In this document: piece after piece, positions 20,565-32,894 of the stretch
Numbering within the stretch: the stretch's first letter is position 1
Layout: each line of letters opens with the position of its first letter
Assembly (NCBI RefSeq): GCF_024807845.1
Contig: NZ_JANUEQ010000001.1
Span: 1,110,900 to 1,174,899, forward strand
Origin: Klebsiella sp. BIGb0407
Lineage (GTDB): Bacteria; Pseudomonadota; Gammaproteobacteria; Enterobacterales; Enterobacteriaceae
DNA: 64,000 bases
Direction of reading: 5' to 3'
Notes under the pieces: generated by a model
Told to the model about the DNA's origin: nothing
The model's input: the letters and a program-made list of their open reading frames with translations, nothing else
The model's database searches: none
Program-made: the position numbers and the translations under genes

Positions 20565-23500
20565 GTGCTTTACCGCCGAGCCTGCCCGGTGGCCCTTTCC
20601 GGCTGTTTATTCTGCGCCCGGTAGCCACTACCCTTCTGATGGTGGCGATTTTACTGGCCGGGATCATTGGTTATCGCTTTTTACCGGTTTCCGCCCTGCC
20701 AGAAGTGGATTACCCGACGATTCAGGTCGTTACCCTGTACCCGGGTGCCAGCCCGGAGGTCGTTACCTCCGCGATTACCGCGCCCCTGGAACGGCAGTTC
20801 GGCCAGATGTCAGGTTTACAGCAGATGTCGTCCCAGAGTGCGGGCGGGGCCTCGGTCATTACCTTACAGTTCCTGCTCAGTCTGCCGCTCGATGTCGCGG
20901 AGCAGGAAGTCCAGGCGGCGATTAACGCTGCGACTAATTTACTCCCCAGCGATTTACCAAATCCGCCGATTTACAGCAAAGTAAACCCGGCTGACCCGCC
21001 GATTATGACGCTGGCGGTCACCTCCAGCGCCCTGCCGATGACCGATGTTCAGGATCTGGTGGAAAACCGTATTGCCCAGAAAATTTCCCAGGTCTCAGGC
21101 GTTGGCCTGGTACAGTTATCCGGTGGAATGCGCCCGGCCGTGCGTATTCAGCTAAATTCTCAGGCGCTGGCCGCGCTGGGGCTGACCAGTGAAAATGTCC
21201 GCACCGCAATCACCGGGGCCAACGTCAATTCGGCCAAGGGGAGCCTCGACGGGCCGGAACGCTCTATTACCCTTTCCGCCAATGACCAGATGAAATCAGC
21301 CCAGGAATACCGGGACTTAATTATCAGCTGGAAAAACGGTGCGCCGATTCGTTTGGGCGATGTCGCCCTGGTTGAACGTAATGCGGAAAACCGCTGGCTG
21401 GGCGCCTGGGCGAATAAACAGCCTGCGGTGGTGCTTAATATTCAGCGCCAGCCGGGAGCGAATATTATCGCCACCGCCGACAGTATTCGTGCCCTGCTGC
21501 CCACCCTGACCAGCAGCCTGCCGAAATCGGTAGAGATGACGTTACTGAGCGACCGCACCACCAATATTCGGGCCTCTGTCAGCGACACCCAGCATGAGCT
21601 GATGCTGGCCATCGCGCTGGTGGTAATGATTATTTATCTGTTTCTACGCAATGTCCCCGCGACGATTATTCCTGCTGTGGCGGTGCCGCTCTCGCTTATC
21701 GGGACTTTTGCGGTGATGGTATTCCTCGATTTCTCCATCAATAACCTGACATTAATGGCGCTCACTATCGCTACCGGGTTTGTGGTGGATGATGCGATTG
21801 TGGTTATCGAAAACATCTCCCGCTACATAGAAAAAGGTGAAAAACCATTGGATGCGGCGCTGAAAGGAGCGGGTGAAATCGGTTTTACCATTATTTCATT
21901 AACCTTCTCACTGATCGCCGTGCTGATCCCTCTGCTGTTTATGGGGGATGTGGTCGGGCGCTTATTCCGCGAGTTTGCCGTTACTCTGGCGGTTGCCATT
22001 CTGATTTCTGCGGTAGTGTCGCTCACCCTGACGCCGATGATGTGTGCCCGGATGTTAAGCCACGAATCCTTGCGTAAGCAGAATCGGTTCTCACGCGCCT
22101 GCGAGGTGATGTTTGACCGGGTGATTGCCGCCTACGGGCGTTTTCTGACGCCGGTATTGCGCCACCCCTGGCTGACGCTCAGTGTCGCTTTTGCCACTAT
22201 GGCGCTGACGGTAGTACTGTGGATTTTTATCCCCAAAGGGTTCTTTCCCCTGCAAGATAACGGCATGATCCAGGGCACCCTACAGGCACCCCAGTCGGTT
22301 TCGTTTGCCAGTATGGCGGAACGCCAGCAGCAGGTGGCGAATATTATTTTGCAGGATCCGGATGTTGAAAGCCTGACCTCTTTTGTCGGTGTCGATGGCA
22401 CCAATCCGTCGCTGAACAGTGCCCGCCTGCAAATTAACCTCAAGCCGCTCAGTGAGCGGGATGCGCGAATGCCGCTGATTATTGAGCGCCTGCAACAAAG
22501 CGTCGATCGCCTGCCCGGCCTGTCACTCTATTTACAGCCGACCCAGGATTTAACTATCGATACCCAGGCGAGCCGGACCCAGTATCAGTTTACCGTCCAG
22601 GCCACTTCTCTGGACCAGCTAAGCACCTGGATTCCGAAACTGGAAAGCCAGTTAAAAACGCTGCCGGAATTGTCAGATGTCAGCAGTGACTGGCAGGACA
22701 GAGGGTTAATGGCCTATGTCAATGTTGACCGTGACAGTGCCAGCCGCCTGGGGATCAGTATGCAGGACGTGGATAACGCTTTGTATAACGCCTTCGGACA
22801 ACGGCTGATTTCCACCATTTACACCCAGTCGAATCAGTACCGGGTAGTGCTGGAGAATAATACCCAAAATACGCCGGGGCTGAGCGGGCTGGATAATGTC
22901 TACCTGACCAGCAGTGAAGGTAAACCGATCCCGTTAAGCAGCATCGCGCAGGTTGAACAGCGTTTTACCCCGCTGGCGATTAATCATCTTGACCAGTTCC
23001 CCTCCGCCACTGTGTCGTTTAACGTACCGGAGTCTTACGCTCTGGGTGACGCGGTTAATGCGGTTCTGGCAACAGAAAAAGCGCTGAATTTACCGAGTGA
23101 CATGACTACCCAGTTCCAGGGCAGTACCCTGGCATTCCAGGCGGCGCTCAGTAGTTCAGTGTGGCTGATCCTGGCCTCCGTGGTTGCGATGTATATTGTG
23201 CTTGGGGTGTTATATGAAAGCTTTATTCACCCGATAACCATTCTCTCTACCCTGCCCAGTGCCGGGGTCGGGGCATTGCTGGCGCTGATGCTGTCGGGGG
23301 CCGAGCTGGATATTATCGGGATCATCGGCATTATTCTGTTGATTGGTATCGTGAAGAAAAATGCCATTATGATGATCGACTTTGCGCTGGCCGCAGAGCG
23401 TGAGCAAGGCATGACGCCGTACGATGCTATCTACCAGGCTTGCCTATTGCGTTTTCGACCGATCCTGATGACCACCATGGCGGCGATTCTCGGGGCACTG

Positions 23501-23683
23501 CCGCTGATGCTGGCAACCGGCGTCGGGGCGGAGTTACGTCAGCCGCTGGGCATCGCCATGGTCGGCGGGCTGCTGGTCAGCCAGGTACTGACCCTGTTTA
23601 CCACTCCGGTGATTTATCTGTTATTTGACCGTCTTTCCAGAGCAACACGTCACCGTTCTGATAAGTCGCTGCCGGAGGCGTAA
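20561..23683 (+). CDS. mdtB: MdtB, RND multidrug transporter subunit
   Basis: 1040 residues, E. coli length. Inner-membrane proton-driven pump subunit with the RND layout: one N-terminal helix ([20 protein letters not shown]), a large periplasmic loop, six helices, a second loop and the C-terminal helix set. The TM4 motif [20 protein letters not shown] carries the proton-relay aspartates. MdtB works with MdtC as an unusual B2C heterotrimer that exports bile salts and novobiocin. Confidence 0.97.
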   Translation: MSALPPSLPGGPFRLFILRPVATTLLMVAILLAGIIGYRFLPVSALPEVDYPTIQVVTLYPGASPEVVTSAITAPLERQFGQMSGLQQMSSQSAGGASVITLQFLLSLPLDVAEQEVQAAINAATNLLPSDLPNPPIYSKVNPADPPIMTLAVTSSALPMTDVQDLVENRIAQKISQVSGVGLVQLSGGMRPAVRIQLNSQALAALGLTSENVRTAITGANVNSAKGSLDGPERSITLSANDQMKSAQEYRDLIISWKNGAPIRLGDVALVERNAENRWLGAWANKQPAVVLNIQRQPGANIIATADSIRALLPTLTSSLPKSVEMTLLSDRTTNIRASVSDTQHELMLAIALVVMIIYLFLRNVPATIIPAVAVPLSLIGTFAVMVFLDFSINNLTLMALTIATGFVVDDAIVVIENISRYIEKGEKPLDAALKGAGEIGFTIISLTFSLIAVLIPLLFMGDVVGRLFREFAVTLAVAILISAVVSLTLTPMMCARMLSHESLRKQNRFSRACEVMFDRVIAAYGRFLTPVLRHPWLTLSVAFATMALTVVLWIFIPKGFFPLQDNGMIQGTLQAPQSVSFASMAERQQQVANIILQDPDVESLTSFVGVDGTNPSLNSARLQINLKPLSERDARMPLIIERLQQSVDRLPGLSLYLQPTQDLTIDTQASRTQYQFTVQATSLDQLSTWIPKLESQLKTLPELSDVSSDWQDRGLMAYVNVDRDSASRLGISMQDVDNALYNAFGQRLISTIYTQSNQYRVVLENNTQNTPGLSGLDNVYLTSSEGKPIPLSSIAQVEQRFTPLAINHLDQFPSATVSFNVPESYALGDAVNAVLATEKALNLPSDMTTQFQGSTLAFQAALSSSVWLILASVVAMYIVLGVLYESFIHPITILSTLPSAGVGALLALMLSGAELDIIGIIGIILLIGIVKKNAIMMIDFALAAEREQGMTPYDAIYQACLLRFRPILMTTMAAILGALPLMLATGVGAELRQPLGIAMVGGLLVSQVLTLFTTPVIYLLFDRLSRATRHRSDKSLPEA

Positions 23684-26600
23684 ATGAAATTTTTCGCTTT
23701 CTTTATTTCACGCCCGGTCGCCACGTTACTTCTGACTCTGGCAATTGTTCTGTGCGGGATTTTGGGGTTCCGGCTACTGCCGGTCGCCCCACTCCCCCAG
23801 GTTGATTTCCCGGTGATTATTGTCAGCGCCTCGCTGCCCGGCGCCTCACCCGAAACCATGGCCTCATCGGTTGCGACTCCGCTGGAGCGTTCATTAAGCC
23901 GTATTGCCGGGGTCAATGAAATGACCTCTTCCAGCTCGCTGGGCAGCACGCGCATTATTCTTGAGTTTAATTTTGACCGGGATATTAACGGCGCGGCGCG
24001 TGATGTGCAGGGGGCGATTAATGCCGCCCAGAGTTTACTGCCCACCGGCATGCCGAGCCGTCCTACCTACCGTAAAATCAACCCGTCCGATGCGCCGATA
24101 ATGATCCTCACCCTGACCTCGGATACCTTGAGCCAGGGCGCGCTGTACGATGTCGCCTCCACACAGCTGGCACAGGCGGTGTCCCAGATAGAAGGTGTCG
24201 GTGATGTTGATGTGGGCGGCAGCTCGCTTCCTGCGGTTCGTATCAGTCTTAACCCGATGGCGCTGTTCAACCAGGGCGTTTCACTGGATGCCGTCCGCAC
24301 CGCGATTAGCAGTGCCAATGTGCGTCGCCCGTTAGGGGCTCTGGAAGATGACCACCAGCGTTTCCAGGTGGAAAGTAACGATGAACTGAAGAAAGCGGCA
24401 GACTATCAGCCGCTGATTATTCGCTACCAGAATGGCGCAGCTGTGCGACTCAGCGATGTGGCCGAGGTGGTGGATGACGTAGAAGATTACCGTAACGCGG
24501 GGATGGCCGACGCGAAACCGGCGATTTTGCTGCTCATTCGTAAAACTCAGCAAGCCAATATTATTGCCACAGTCGACCGGGTACGCGACAAGCTGCCGAT
24601 TTTGCAGCAACTGCTCCCGGCTTCAGTCAAGCTACAGATTGCCCAGGACCGGTCTCCCACTATCCGCGCCTCGCTGGTTGAGGTCGAAAAAGCGCTGGTG
24701 ATTGCCGTCGCGCTGGTGATTCTGGTGGTGTTTTTATTCCTGCGTTCGGGGCGAGCCACGCTTATCCCGGCGGTTGCAGTGCCGGTATCATTGATAGGCA
24801 CATTTGCCGCCATGTATTTATGCGGCTTCAGCCTGAATAACCTGTCGCTGATGGCGCTCACCATCGCCACCGGCTTTGTGGTGGATGATGCCATTGTAGT
24901 GCTGGAAAATATTACCCGCCATCTGGAAGCCTCAATGAAACCGATGCAGGCAGCGCTGATTGGCGTGCGCGAGGTCGGTTTTACCGTCTTCTCAATGAGC
25001 CTGTCCTTAATCGCCGTTTTCCTGCCACTACTGCTGATGGGCGGATTACCAGGGCGATTATTCCAGGAGTTTGCCATTACGCTGTCGGTGGCGATTCTGA
25101 TCTCACTGGTGGTGTCGCTGACGCTGACGCCGATGATGTGCGGCTGGTTACTGAAAAGCCGCCCGGCGCATGCCCCGCAGGCCCCGAAAGGCACGGCGCG
25201 TTTGCTGGCCGGGGTTCAGGCCGGTTATGCCCGCTCTTTACGCTGGGCGCTCAATCACAGTCGTTTTATCGGCATGGTGTTTCTCGGGACTATTGCCCTG
25301 ACGGTCTGGCTGTATATCGCTATTCCGAAAACCTTCTTCCCGGAGCAGGATACCGGCCGTTTAATGGGGAATATCCGTGCTGACCAAAGCATCTCCTTCC
25401 CGGCGATGCGTGAAAAGCTGCAAGATTTTATGAAAATTATTCGTGAAGATCCGGCGGTCGATAACGTTACGGGCTTTACCGGGGGTTCCCGGGTGAATAG
25501 CGGGATGATGTTTATTTCACTCAAACCTTTGTCTGAACGCAGTGAAACCTCGCAGCAGGTGATTGACCGGCTGCGGGTTAAACTGGCCAAAGAGCCAGGC
25601 GCCAGCCTGTTCTTAATGCCGGTGCAGGATATTCGTATCGGCGGGCGTCAGGCGAATGCCAGCTATCAATATACCCTGTTATCTGACGATCTTAACTCCC
25701 TGCGGGAATGGGAGCCGAAGATCCGTACCGCCCTGGCGGCATTGCCTACCCTTGCCGATGTGAACTCAGACCAGCAGGATAAAGGGTCAGAGATGGCGCT
25801 GACCTATGACCGGGAGGCCCTGGCCCGGCTGGGCGTTGACGTTGCCGAAGTGAATAGTTTACTGAATAACGCCTTTGGTCAGAGGCAAATCTCGACGATT
25901 TATCAGCCACTGAATCAGTACAAAGTGGTGATGACGGTTGACCCGCGTTACGCCGAAGATGTCAGTGCGCTGGATAAGATGTTTATCATCAATAAAGACG
26001 GCGCCCCTATCCCGCTCTCTTATTTTGCCCAATGGCGGCCAGCCAATGCCCCGCTGTCGGTTAATCACCAGGGGTTATCGGCGTCCACCACGATTTCGTT
26101 TAACTTACCGACCGGGGTCTCATTGTCCGAGGCCAGTGCCGATATTGACCGGACTATGACGGCGTTAAGCGTACCTAATTCAGTGCAGGGAAGCTATTCC
26201 GGCACCGCTCAGGTCTTCAAGGAATCTCAAAATTCACAGGTGATTCTGATTCTGGCGGCGATTGCCACGGTCTATATTGTGCTGGGGATCTTGTACGAAA
26301 GTTATATTCATCCGTTGACCATTCTTTCAACCTTACCTTCGGCAGGCGTCGGGGCCTTACTGGCGCTGGAGCTCTTCCAGGCGCCTTTCAGCCTGATTGC
26401 CCTGATTGGTATTATGCTGTTAATTGGTATAGTGAAGAAAAACGCCATTATGATGGTCGACTTCGCGCTTACCGCACAGCGGTCTGACAATCTCAGCCCC
26501 AAAGAAGCGATTTTCCAGGCCAGTTTGTTACGTTTCAGGCCTATTATGATGACGACGCTGGCGGCGCTGTTTGGCGCGCTGCCCCTGGTACTGACTCATG

Positions 26601-26776
26601 GTGATGGCGCAGAGTTACGGCAACCGCTGGGTATTACTCTGGTGGGCGGTCTGGTAATGAGTCAGTTGCTGACCCTTTATACCACCCCGGTGGTGTATCT
26701 CTTCTTTGATAACCTGAGAGCCAGATTTACTTCCCGTACCAAACCGGATCTCAGTGTTGAGGTCAAGGATAATTAA
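23684..26776 (+). CDS. mdtC: MdtC, RND multidrug transporter subunit
   Basis: 1030 residues (E. coli 1025). It starts on the base after the mdtB stop. Same RND architecture as Mdt[21 protein letters not shown] at the N-terminus, [20 protein letters not shown] in TM4 and [15 protein letters not shown] in TM10. In E. coli MdtC carries the drug-binding role in the MdtB2C pump. Confidence 0.97.
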   Translation: MKFFAFFISRPVATLLLTLAIVLCGILGFRLLPVAPLPQVDFPVIIVSASLPGASPETMASSVATPLERSLSRIAGVNEMTSSSSLGSTRIILEFNFDRDINGAARDVQGAINAAQSLLPTGMPSRPTYRKINPSDAPIMILTLTSDTLSQGALYDVASTQLAQAVSQIEGVGDVDVGGSSLPAVRISLNPMALFNQGVSLDAVRTAISSANVRRPLGALEDDHQRFQVESNDELKKAADYQPLIIRYQNGAAVRLSDVAEVVDDVEDYRNAGMADAKPAILLLIRKTQQANIIATVDRVRDKLPILQQLLPASVKLQIAQDRSPTIRASLVEVEKALVIAVALVILVVFLFLRSGRATLIPAVAVPVSLIGTFAAMYLCGFSLNNLSLMALTIATGFVVDDAIVVLENITRHLEASMKPMQAALIGVREVGFTVFSMSLSLIAVFLPLLLMGGLPGRLFQEFAITLSVAILISLVVSLTLTPMMCGWLLKSRPAHAPQAPKGTARLLAGVQAGYARSLRWALNHSRFIGMVFLGTIALTVWLYIAIPKTFFPEQDTGRLMGNIRADQSISFPAMREKLQDFMKIIREDPAVDNVTGFTGGSRVNSGMMFISLKPLSERSETSQQVIDRLRVKLAKEPGASLFLMPVQDIRIGGRQANASYQYTLLSDDLNSLREWEPKIRTALAALPTLADVNSDQQDKGSEMALTYDREALARLGVDVAEVNSLLNNAFGQRQISTIYQPLNQYKVVMTVDPRYAEDVSALDKMFIINKDGAPIPLSYFAQWRPANAPLSVNHQGLSASTTISFNLPTGVSLSEASADIDRTMTALSVPNSVQGSYSGTAQVFKESQNSQVILILAAIATVYIVLGILYESYIHPLTILSTLPSAGVGALLALELFQAPFSLIALIGIMLLIGIVKKNAIMMVDFALTAQRSDNLSPKEAIFQASLLRFRPIMMTTLAALFGALPLVLTHGDGAELRQPLGITLVGGLVMSQLLTLYTTPVVYLFFDNLRARFTSRTKPDLSVEVKDN

Positions 26777-26779
26777 TGC

Positions 26780-28195
26780 ATGAATGACCTGCCCCCGGCG
26801 GTGCGCTGGCAGTTATGGATTGTTGCTTTTGGCTTCTTTATGCAAGCCCTGGATGCCACGATTGTTAATACCGCGCTGCCCAGTATGGCCCAGAGTCTGG
26901 GTGTCAGCCCGTTGCAGATGCACTCGGTGGTGGTCGCCTATGTCTTAACCGTCGCGGTGATGCTGCCGGCCAGCGGCTGGCTGGCTGATAAAGTCGGTGT
27001 ACGGAATGTGTTTTTTACCGCCATTGTGCTGTTTACGTTCGGATCGCTGTGCTGTGCGGCAGCCTCGACGCTGAATGAGCTGGTTCTGGCCCGCGTTATC
27101 CAGGGGGTTGGCGGCGCAATGATGGTGCCTGTGGGGCGCTTAACGGTGATGAAGATTGTCCCGCGCGCGCAATATATGGCGGCCATGACTATGGTGACTA
27201 TTCCGGGACAAGTGGGCCCACTGCTGGGCCCGGCGCTGGGCGGTGTACTGGTGGAGTATGCCACCTGGCACTGGATCTTCCTGATCAATATTCCGGTAGG
27301 CATTGTCGGCGCTATTGCGACGCTGAAACTGATGCCCAATCACAAGCTACAAACCCGCCGTTTTGATATTGCCGGTTTCTTATTACTGGCTTTTGGCATG
27401 GCACTGTTGACGATTGCGCTGGAAGGCCAGCAAGACCCTGACCTATCCGTCTGGTTACTGAGCACAATGGTTGTTACCGGTCTGAGTGCTCTGCTGATTT
27501 ACCTGCGTCATGCTTTCGGTAATCCTGACGCGCTGTTTAATCTCGATTTGTTTAAAACCAGAACCTTTTCTATTGGCCTGGCCGGGAGTCTCTGCGGGCG
27601 TATTGGTAGCGGTATGCTGCCCTTTATGACACCGGTATTTCTGCAAATTGGTCTCGGTTTTTCGCCCTTCCATGCCGGGCTAATGATGATCCCGATGGTG
27701 CTGGGCAGTATGGGAATGAAACGTATTGTGGTTCAGGTCGTTAACCACTTTGGCTATCGCAAAGTACTGGTCGCTTCGACCTTAGGCCTGTCAGTGCTGA
27801 GCCTGGTATTTGTCACCACCGCCATGATGGGCTGGTACTGGCTGCTGCCTTTGGTGCTGTTTTGTCAGGGTATGGTTAACGCCATGCGCTTTTCGTCCAT
27901 GAATACCTTAACGCTAAAAGACTTACCCGATACCCTGGCCTCCGGTGGCAACAGCTTACTTTCGATGGTGATGCAGCTGGCGATGAGTATTGGCGTCAGT
28001 ATTGCCGGTATTCTGCTGGGAATGTTTGGCCATCCACAGGGCGTCAGCGATCCGGGAATACTGCACCATATCTTTATCTATACCTACAGCTGTATGGCGG
28101 TGATTATTGCCCTGCCAGCACTGATATTTATGTGGGTTCCCACCGATACCACACAAAATTTTGCGATTACACGACGGAAAAGGAATGAGCCATGA
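26780..28195 (+). CDS. mdtD: MdtD, MFS transporter (DHA2 type)
   Basis: 471 residues, the E. coli length, with 14 predicted membrane helices. The helix-1 motif ([18 protein letters not shown]) and the loop 2-3 motif ([14 protein letters not shown]) are those of the DHA2 drug/H+ antiporters. Although in the mdtABC operon it is not needed for that pump; E. coli MdtD has been linked to citrate/iron-citrate export. Overlaps baeS by four bases. Confidence 0.95.
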   Translation: MNDLPPAVRWQLWIVAFGFFMQALDATIVNTALPSMAQSLGVSPLQMHSVVVAYVLTVAVMLPASGWLADKVGVRNVFFTAIVLFTFGSLCCAAASTLNELVLARVIQGVGGAMMVPVGRLTVMKIVPRAQYMAAMTMVTIPGQVGPLLGPALGGVLVEYATWHWIFLINIPVGIVGAIATLKLMPNHKLQTRRFDIAGFLLLAFGMALLTIALEGQQDPDLSVWLLSTMVVTGLSALLIYLRHAFGNPDALFNLDLFKTRTFSIGLAGSLCGRIGSGMLPFMTPVFLQIGLGFSPFHAGLMMIPMVLGSMGMKRIVVQVVNHFGYRKVLVASTLGLSVLSLVFVTTAMMGWYWLLPLVLFCQGMVNAMRFSSMNTLTLKDLPDTLASGGNSLLSMVMQLAMSIGVSIAGILLGMFGHPQGVSDPGILHHIFIYTYSCMAVIIALPALIFMWVPTDTTQNFAITRRKRNEP

Positions 28196-29601
28196 AACTC
28201 TGGCGACCTGGGGTAACCGGTAAACTGTTTTTTGCCATTCTGTCGACCTGTTTAATGGTACTGGCCATTATGCACTGGGGCGTGCGCCTCAGCTTTGAGT
28301 ATGGCTTTATTGATTATATTAAACGAGGTAATGAGCAGCGCCTTGAGTGGTTAAGCAATGGGCTCAGTGAGCAGTATGCCGAACATGGCAACTGGAGGTT
28401 TTTGCACCATAATGAACGGGTAATGTTTCAGATATTACGATCCTTTGAACAAGACCCGGATCATGAGAATGCTAACCCGCCTCCTCCGCCACCACCTCAT
28501 GGCTGGCGGACTAAATTCTGGGTGCTGGATCAGAATAAAAAAGTGCTGGTAGGACCGCGTGAAGCCGTGCCGGCCGACGGCATTCAACGTGAAATCAACG
28601 TTAATAACCGCCGGGTCGGCTGGGTGGTAGCTTCATCCGTCGAACATCTGACGCAAAACGCCGATATTAATTTTGACCGCCAGCAGCAACGTACCAGCTG
28701 GATTATTGTCGCCCTGTCATCATTACTGGCCGCCGCGGTGACGTTCTTCCTGGCGCGAGGATTGCTGGCTCCGGTCAAACGCCTGGTTGAAGGTACCCAT
28801 CGCCTGGCCGCCGGGGATTTTACTACCCGGGTAACACCGGGTAGTAATGATGAGCTCGGGCGGCTGGCACAAGATTTTAATCAGCTCGCCAGTACGCTGG
28901 AAAAAAATCAGCAGATGCGGCGTGCCTATATGGCCGATATTTCCCATGAACTGCGTACGCCGCTGGCAATTTTGAACGGGGAGCTGGAAGCCATTCAGGA
29001 CGGGGTTCGCAAATTCACCCCCGATTCGCTGACCTCATTACAAATGGAAGTTGCCACGCTCACTAAACTGGTGAATGATTTACATCAGCTCTCTTTATCC
29101 GATGAAGGGGCGCTGGCCTATCAGAAACAATCGCTGGATATTATTACCCTGCTGGAAGTGGCTGCCGGGATTGTCCGGATGCGCTTTGCCGAACGCGGCT
29201 TAAACTTGCGTCTTGAACTTCCGGAGCAAGCACAGGTTTTTGGCGATAGCGACCGCCTGATGCAACTGTTCAATAATTTGCTGGAAAACAGCCTGCGCTA
29301 TACCGACCCGGGTGGTGAATTACTGATCCAAGGGCAATTTAGTGATAACAGCCTGATACTCCGTTTTTCCGACAGTAAACCCGGGGTAAATGATGAGCAG
29401 CTGGAACATCTGTTCAACCGTTTTTATCGCGCTGAAGGTTCACGTAACCGCGCCAGCGGCGGTTCCGGCCTCGGTTTATCCATTTGCCAGAATATTGTTA
29501 CCGCCCACGGCGGCACATTACAAGCCAGTCATTCACCTTTGGGTGGTGTGATGATGACAGTGATATTGCCACTGGAAACCAGTTTACCGAGAATATTATG
29601 A
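28192..29601 (+). CDS. baeS: BaeS, envelope stress sensor histidine kinase
   Basis: 469 residues (E. coli 467). Two membrane helices (about 11-30 and 168-190) flank a periplasmic sensor domain, then a HAMP linker, the phosphoacceptor helix [11 protein letters not shown] with H252, and the ATPase domain with [15 protein letters not shown] and [10 protein letters not shown] run of seven prolines (residues 96-102) sits in the periplasmic part. Senses envelope damage and toxic compounds such as indole and flavonoids, and phosphorylates BaeR. Confidence 0.96.
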   Translation: MKLWRPGVTGKLFFAILSTCLMVLAIMHWGVRLSFEYGFIDYIKRGNEQRLEWLSNGLSEQYAEHGNWRFLHHNERVMFQILRSFEQDPDHENANPPPPPPPHGWRTKFWVLDQNKKVLVGPREAVPADGIQREINVNNRRVGWVVASSVEHLTQNADINFDRQQQRTSWIIVALSSLLAAAVTFFLARGLLAPVKRLVEGTHRLAAGDFTTRVTPGSNDELGRLAQDFNQLASTLEKNQQMRRAYMADISHELRTPLAILNGELEAIQDGVRKFTPDSLTSLQMEVATLTKLVNDLHQLSLSDEGALAYQKQSLDIITLLEVAAGIVRMRFAERGLNLRLELPEQAQVFGDSDRLMQLFNNLLENSLRYTDPGGELLIQGQFSDNSLILRFSDSKPGVNDEQLEHLFNRFYRAEGSRNRASGGSGLGLSICQNIVTAHGGTLQASHSPLGGVMMTVILPLETSLPRIL

Positions 29602-30320
29602 CCGAAACTCCTGTTGATGACCTGGCACCGCGTATTTTAATCGTTGAAGACGAACCTAAACTCGGCCAGTTACTGATTGATTATTTACGTGCGGCAAACT
29701 TTAACCCGACGCTGATTAATCATGGCGACTTAGTTATTTCCTATGTCCGTCAGACGCCCCCTGATCTTATTTTGCTCGACTTAATGTTGCCCGGTACTGA
29801 TGGTCTGACTCTCTGTCGGGAAATTCGTCGTTTCTCCGAAGTCCCGATAGTTATTGTGACCGCGAAGATTGAAGAGATAGACCGGTTGTTAGGGCTGGAG
29901 CTGGGTGCAGATGATTATATTTGTAAACCCTACAGCCCACGCGAAGTCGTCGCACGCGTAAAAACCATTTTGCGCCGCTATAAAAAGACGCAAAACTTCA
30001 GTATCGATGCAGATAGTAGCCCGTTAGTCATAGATGAAGGACGCTTCCAGGCGAGCTGGCGTGGCAAACTGCTGGAACTGACACCGGCCGAATTCCGCTT
30101 GTTAAAAACCCTCTCCAGCGAACCCGGTAAAGTGTTCTCCCGCGAGATGCTGCTCAATCACCTTTACGATGATTACCGGGTGGTAACCGATCGCACTATC
30201 GATACCCATATTAAAAATCTGCGCCGTAAACTGGAGGCGCTGGATAGCGAGCCCTCGTTTATTCGTGCGGTCTACGGCATGGGTTATCGCTGGGAAGCGG
30301 GAATGAGTACCTTGCTGTAA
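29598..30320 (+). CDS. baeR: BaeR, envelope stress response regulator
   Basis: 240 residues, the E. coli length. Receiver domain with [11 protein letters not shown] (acidic residues 17-19), phosphoacceptor D61 in LLDLMLPG, and a C-terminal OmpR-type winged helix ([17 protein letters not shown] to [10 protein letters not shown]). The frame is open further upstream, but the ATG at 29598 overlaps the baeS stop (ATGA) and gives the family start. Activates mdtABCD-baeSR, acrD and spy-type genes. Confidence 0.97.
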   Translation: MTETPVDDLAPRILIVEDEPKLGQLLIDYLRAANFNPTLINHGDLVISYVRQTPPDLILLDLMLPGTDGLTLCREIRRFSEVPIVIVTAKIEEIDRLLGLELGADDYICKPYSPREVVARVKTILRRYKKTQNFSIDADSSPLVIDEGRFQASWRGKLLELTPAEFRLLKTLSSEPGKVFSREMLLNHLYDDYRVVTDRTIDTHIKNLRRKLEALDSEPSFIRAVYGMGYRWEAGMSTLL

Positions 30321-30386
30321 AAGTAGTTTCCCGTCACAATTCGCGCTACAATCCCACTCAGTAACTGTGGAAATTATTTCATCCCA

Positions 30387-30411
30387 AACCGCCTCATTCA
30401 GTGAGGCGGTT
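30387..30411 (+). terminator. hairpin terminator after baeR
   Basis: AACCGCCTCA (30387-30396) and TGAGGCGGTT (30402-30411) form a perfect 10-bp stem with a 5-base loop, 66 bases past baeR and 28 bases before trhP. There is no long T-run, so it may act as a weak terminator or as part of the trhP leader. E. coli has yegP in this gap; it is absent here. Confidence 0.6.
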
Positions 30412-30438
30412 CTGACTTGATATCAGACTGAGACCAAC

Positions 30439-31803
30439 ATGTTTAAACCAGAACTCCTTTCCCCTGCGGGAACGCTGAAAAATATGCGTTACGCTTTCGC
30501 TTATGGTGCCGATGCCGTTTATGCGGGCCAGCCGCGCTACTCGCTCCGGGTACGTAACAATGAATTTAATCACGAGAACCTGCAGACTGGCATTAATGAA
30601 GCCCATGCGTTGGGTAAGAAATTTTATGTGGTGGTCAATATTGCCCCCCACAACGCCAAGCTAAAAACCTTTATTCGTGATTTAAAACCGGTGATTGATA
30701 TGGGCCCGGATGCCCTTATTATGTCCGATCCCGGACTGATTATGATGGTTCGCGAAGCTTTCCCGCAGATGGACGTTCACCTGTCAGTGCAGGCCAATGC
30801 CGTCAACTGGGCAACGGTAAAATTCTGGCATCAGATGGGACTGACTCGCGTTATCTTGTCTCGTGAGCTTTCCCTGGATGAAATAGCAGAAATTCGCGCT
30901 CAGGTGCCAGAAATGGAGCTGGAAATTTTTGTCCATGGCGCACTGTGCATGGCCTATTCCGGGCGCTGCCTGCTGTCGGGTTATATCAACAAACGTGACC
31001 CGAACCAGGGAACCTGTACTAATGCCTGTCGCTGGGAATATAAAGTGCAGGAAGGTAAAGAGGACGACTTGGGTAATATCGTTCATATTCATGAACCTAT
31101 TCCGGTGCAGAACGTAGAGCCGACTTTAGGCGTGGGTGCCCCGACAGACAAAGTCTTTATGGTTGAAGAGGCCAAACGTCCGGGCGAGTACATGACGGCC
31201 TTTGAAGATGAGCATGGTACTTATATCATGAACTCAAAAGACTTACGGGCGATTGAGCATGTAGAGCGCCTGACGAAGATGGGTGTACATTCCCTGAAAA
31301 TCGAAGGTCGCACCAAATCACACTATTACTGCGCGCGCACCGCTCAGGTCTATCGCCGGGCGATTGATGATGCGGCTGCCGGTAAGCCTTTTGACCCAAC
31401 CCTGATGCGTACTCTGGAAGGCCTGGCTCACCGTGGCTATACCGAAGGTTTCCTCCGCCGTCATACCCATGACAGCGCCCAGAACTATGACTATGGCCAT
31501 TCCATTTCGGACACCCAGCAGTTTGTCGGCGAATTTACCGGTGAACGCCGTGGAAGCCTTGCCGCGGTTCAGGTGAAGAATAAATTCAGTGTCGGTGATA
31601 GTCTGGAATTGATGACCCCTCAGGGCAATGTAGTATTTACGCTCGAGCAGATGGAAAACAAGAAATCAGAACCCACCTCAGTCGCACCAGGTGACGGCCA
31701 TACGGTCTGGTTACCGGTTCCTGATGATATGGATCTGACTTATGCCCTGCTGATGCGTAATCTCAACGGACAGACAACACGCAGTTCACAGATTGCCAGC
31801 TAA
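30439..31803 (+). CDS. trhP: TrhP (YegQ), tRNA 5-hydroxyuridine synthesis, U32 peptidase-like
   Basis: 454 residues (E. coli 453). TIM-barrel start MFKPELLSPAGTLKNMRYAF and the U32 signature EIFVHGALCMAYSGRCLLSG. Four cysteines (C170, C177, C193, C197) match the iron-sulfur-ligand pattern of the family. TrhP takes part in prephenate-dependent hydroxylation of U34 in several tRNAs. Stand-alone gene with its own terminator. Confidence 0.96.
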   Translation: MFKPELLSPAGTLKNMRYAFAYGADAVYAGQPRYSLRVRNNEFNHENLQTGINEAHALGKKFYVVVNIAPHNAKLKTFIRDLKPVIDMGPDALIMSDPGLIMMVREAFPQMDVHLSVQANAVNWATVKFWHQMGLTRVILSRELSLDEIAEIRAQVPEMELEIFVHGALCMAYSGRCLLSGYINKRDPNQGTCTNACRWEYKVQEGKEDDLGNIVHIHEPIPVQNVEPTLGVGAPTDKVFMVEEAKRPGEYMTAFEDEHGTYIMNSKDLRAIEHVERLTKMGVHSLKIEGRTKSHYYCARTAQVYRRAIDDAAAGKPFDPTLMRTLEGLAHRGYTEGFLRRHTHDSAQNYDYGHSISDTQQFVGEFTGERRGSLAAVQVKNKFSVGDSLELMTPQGNVVFTLEQMENKKSEPTSVAPGDGHTVWLPVPDDMDLTYALLMRNLNGQTTRSSQIAS

Positions 31804-31923
31804 ATCAGATTATTCTTTCTATATTAGAATCTGATCACATATCGCTCGGTCAGATAGCGCTATTATCGCCGGGCTGAAAAAACGTAACAATAAATGAACA
31901 GCGTTTTTTGAAACCACCTCCTT

Positions 31924-31960
31924 AGTCTGCGCAATCTCCCTTGCGCAGACTTTCTTTTTT
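31924..31960 (+). terminator. intrinsic terminator after trhP
   Basis: AGTCTGCGCAA (31924-31934) pairs perfectly with TTGCGCAGACT (31941-31951) around a six-base loop, followed by TTCTTTTTT. Serves trhP on the plus strand; the next gene converges from the other side. Confidence 0.92.
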
Positions 31961-32011
31961 GTAATTCCATCCTTCCAGCCTGACTTTTACTTTTCGCTAT
32001 TCAGGTTAGTT

Positions 32012-32722
32012 TTAGCCGAATTTCCTGACAGCAGGCCGTTTTTTTATCCACGAGTACTGAAACGACTTTGCCTCTTCTCTGTGCGCTCGCCTGCGGTAAC
32101 TCCCATAACCATAGGCAGAGCAATAGGTGCATTGACTTATTGATTCAATATTTGAAGGGCTGACACCTTCTTCCGTAAGCAGGTGATGACACCAGCGGGC
32201 CAGGCTTAAATAGCGGGAACCGTTATCTCTCACTTCGCTGAAAGGCGTGATATCACATTGATTAGATGATGTTTCTTTTATCGATTGAATCAGGTCTTCT
32301 TTAATCTCATAGCAACAGGGCAGGATATGCGGCCCGATACAAAAAAACAGCTCAGACTGGCTGACATTCAATTTTTGTATTTCTGTCAGGGTATTTTTTA
32401 TAATGCCTTGCGCCAGCCCTTTCCACCCGGCATGCACCACTGAAATTATCTCAGCATCGCTTGAGGCAATGATTAAAGGAATGCAGTCTGCGGTGATGAT
32501 GCTTATCGTCTTATCTTCTGAATGGCAGACTATGGCATCGGCTTGAATCTTTTTTGAATGTTCTGGGGAGATATTATCATCACATACCCAGACATCAGAG
32601 CTATGTATCTGTTTAATCGATATATAACCTCCTTTGGCGACAAAGCGTATTGATTCCTGATGGTTTAGAAAAGCATGAGTAATCCCTTCAATTTTACTGA
32701 GCAACACAGAGTGAATCATCAT
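32012..32722 (-). CDS. YfiH/laccase-domain protein (purine nucleoside phosphorylase-like)
   Basis: 236 residues. The three zinc/active-site positions of the YfiH/YlmD/FAMIN family are present: H40 in IKQIHSSDVW, C80 in ITADCIPL and H97 in VVHAGWKGLA, plus CIGPHILPCCYEI and the C-terminal CTYC..YGYGSYRRR. Family members (PF02578) have been shown to be purine nucleoside phosphorylases/adenosine deaminases and earlier were called polyphenol oxidases; in E. coli YfiH also edits peptidoglycan precursors. It is not at this locus in E. coli, and may be a second copy beside the usual yfiH. Confidence 0.85.
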   Translation of the reverse strand: MMIHSVLLSKIEGITHAFLNHQESIRFVAKGGYISIKQIHSSDVWVCDDNISPEHSKKIQADAIVCHSEDKTISIITADCIPLIIASSDAEIISVVHAGWKGLAQGIIKNTLTEIQKLNVSQSELFFCIGPHILPCCYEIKEDLIQSIKETSSNQCDITPFSEVRDNGSRYLSLARWCHHLLTEEGVSPSNIESISQCTYCSAYGYGSYRRRAHREEAKSFQYSWIKKRPAVRKFG

Positions 32723-32894
32723 TTCGATACCCCAGATATCTGCATCTGACTGTAACCATTGACTTCTTTATCGGAAATCAGGTGGATTCACAGACGTTAT
32801 TTTTTACAATGTAATTCTGCCGCCGCCCTGAATCTTGCCTAAACTGAATATATACTCATAATAATTCGAACAACGGACAAGCCAGAGGTGACTA

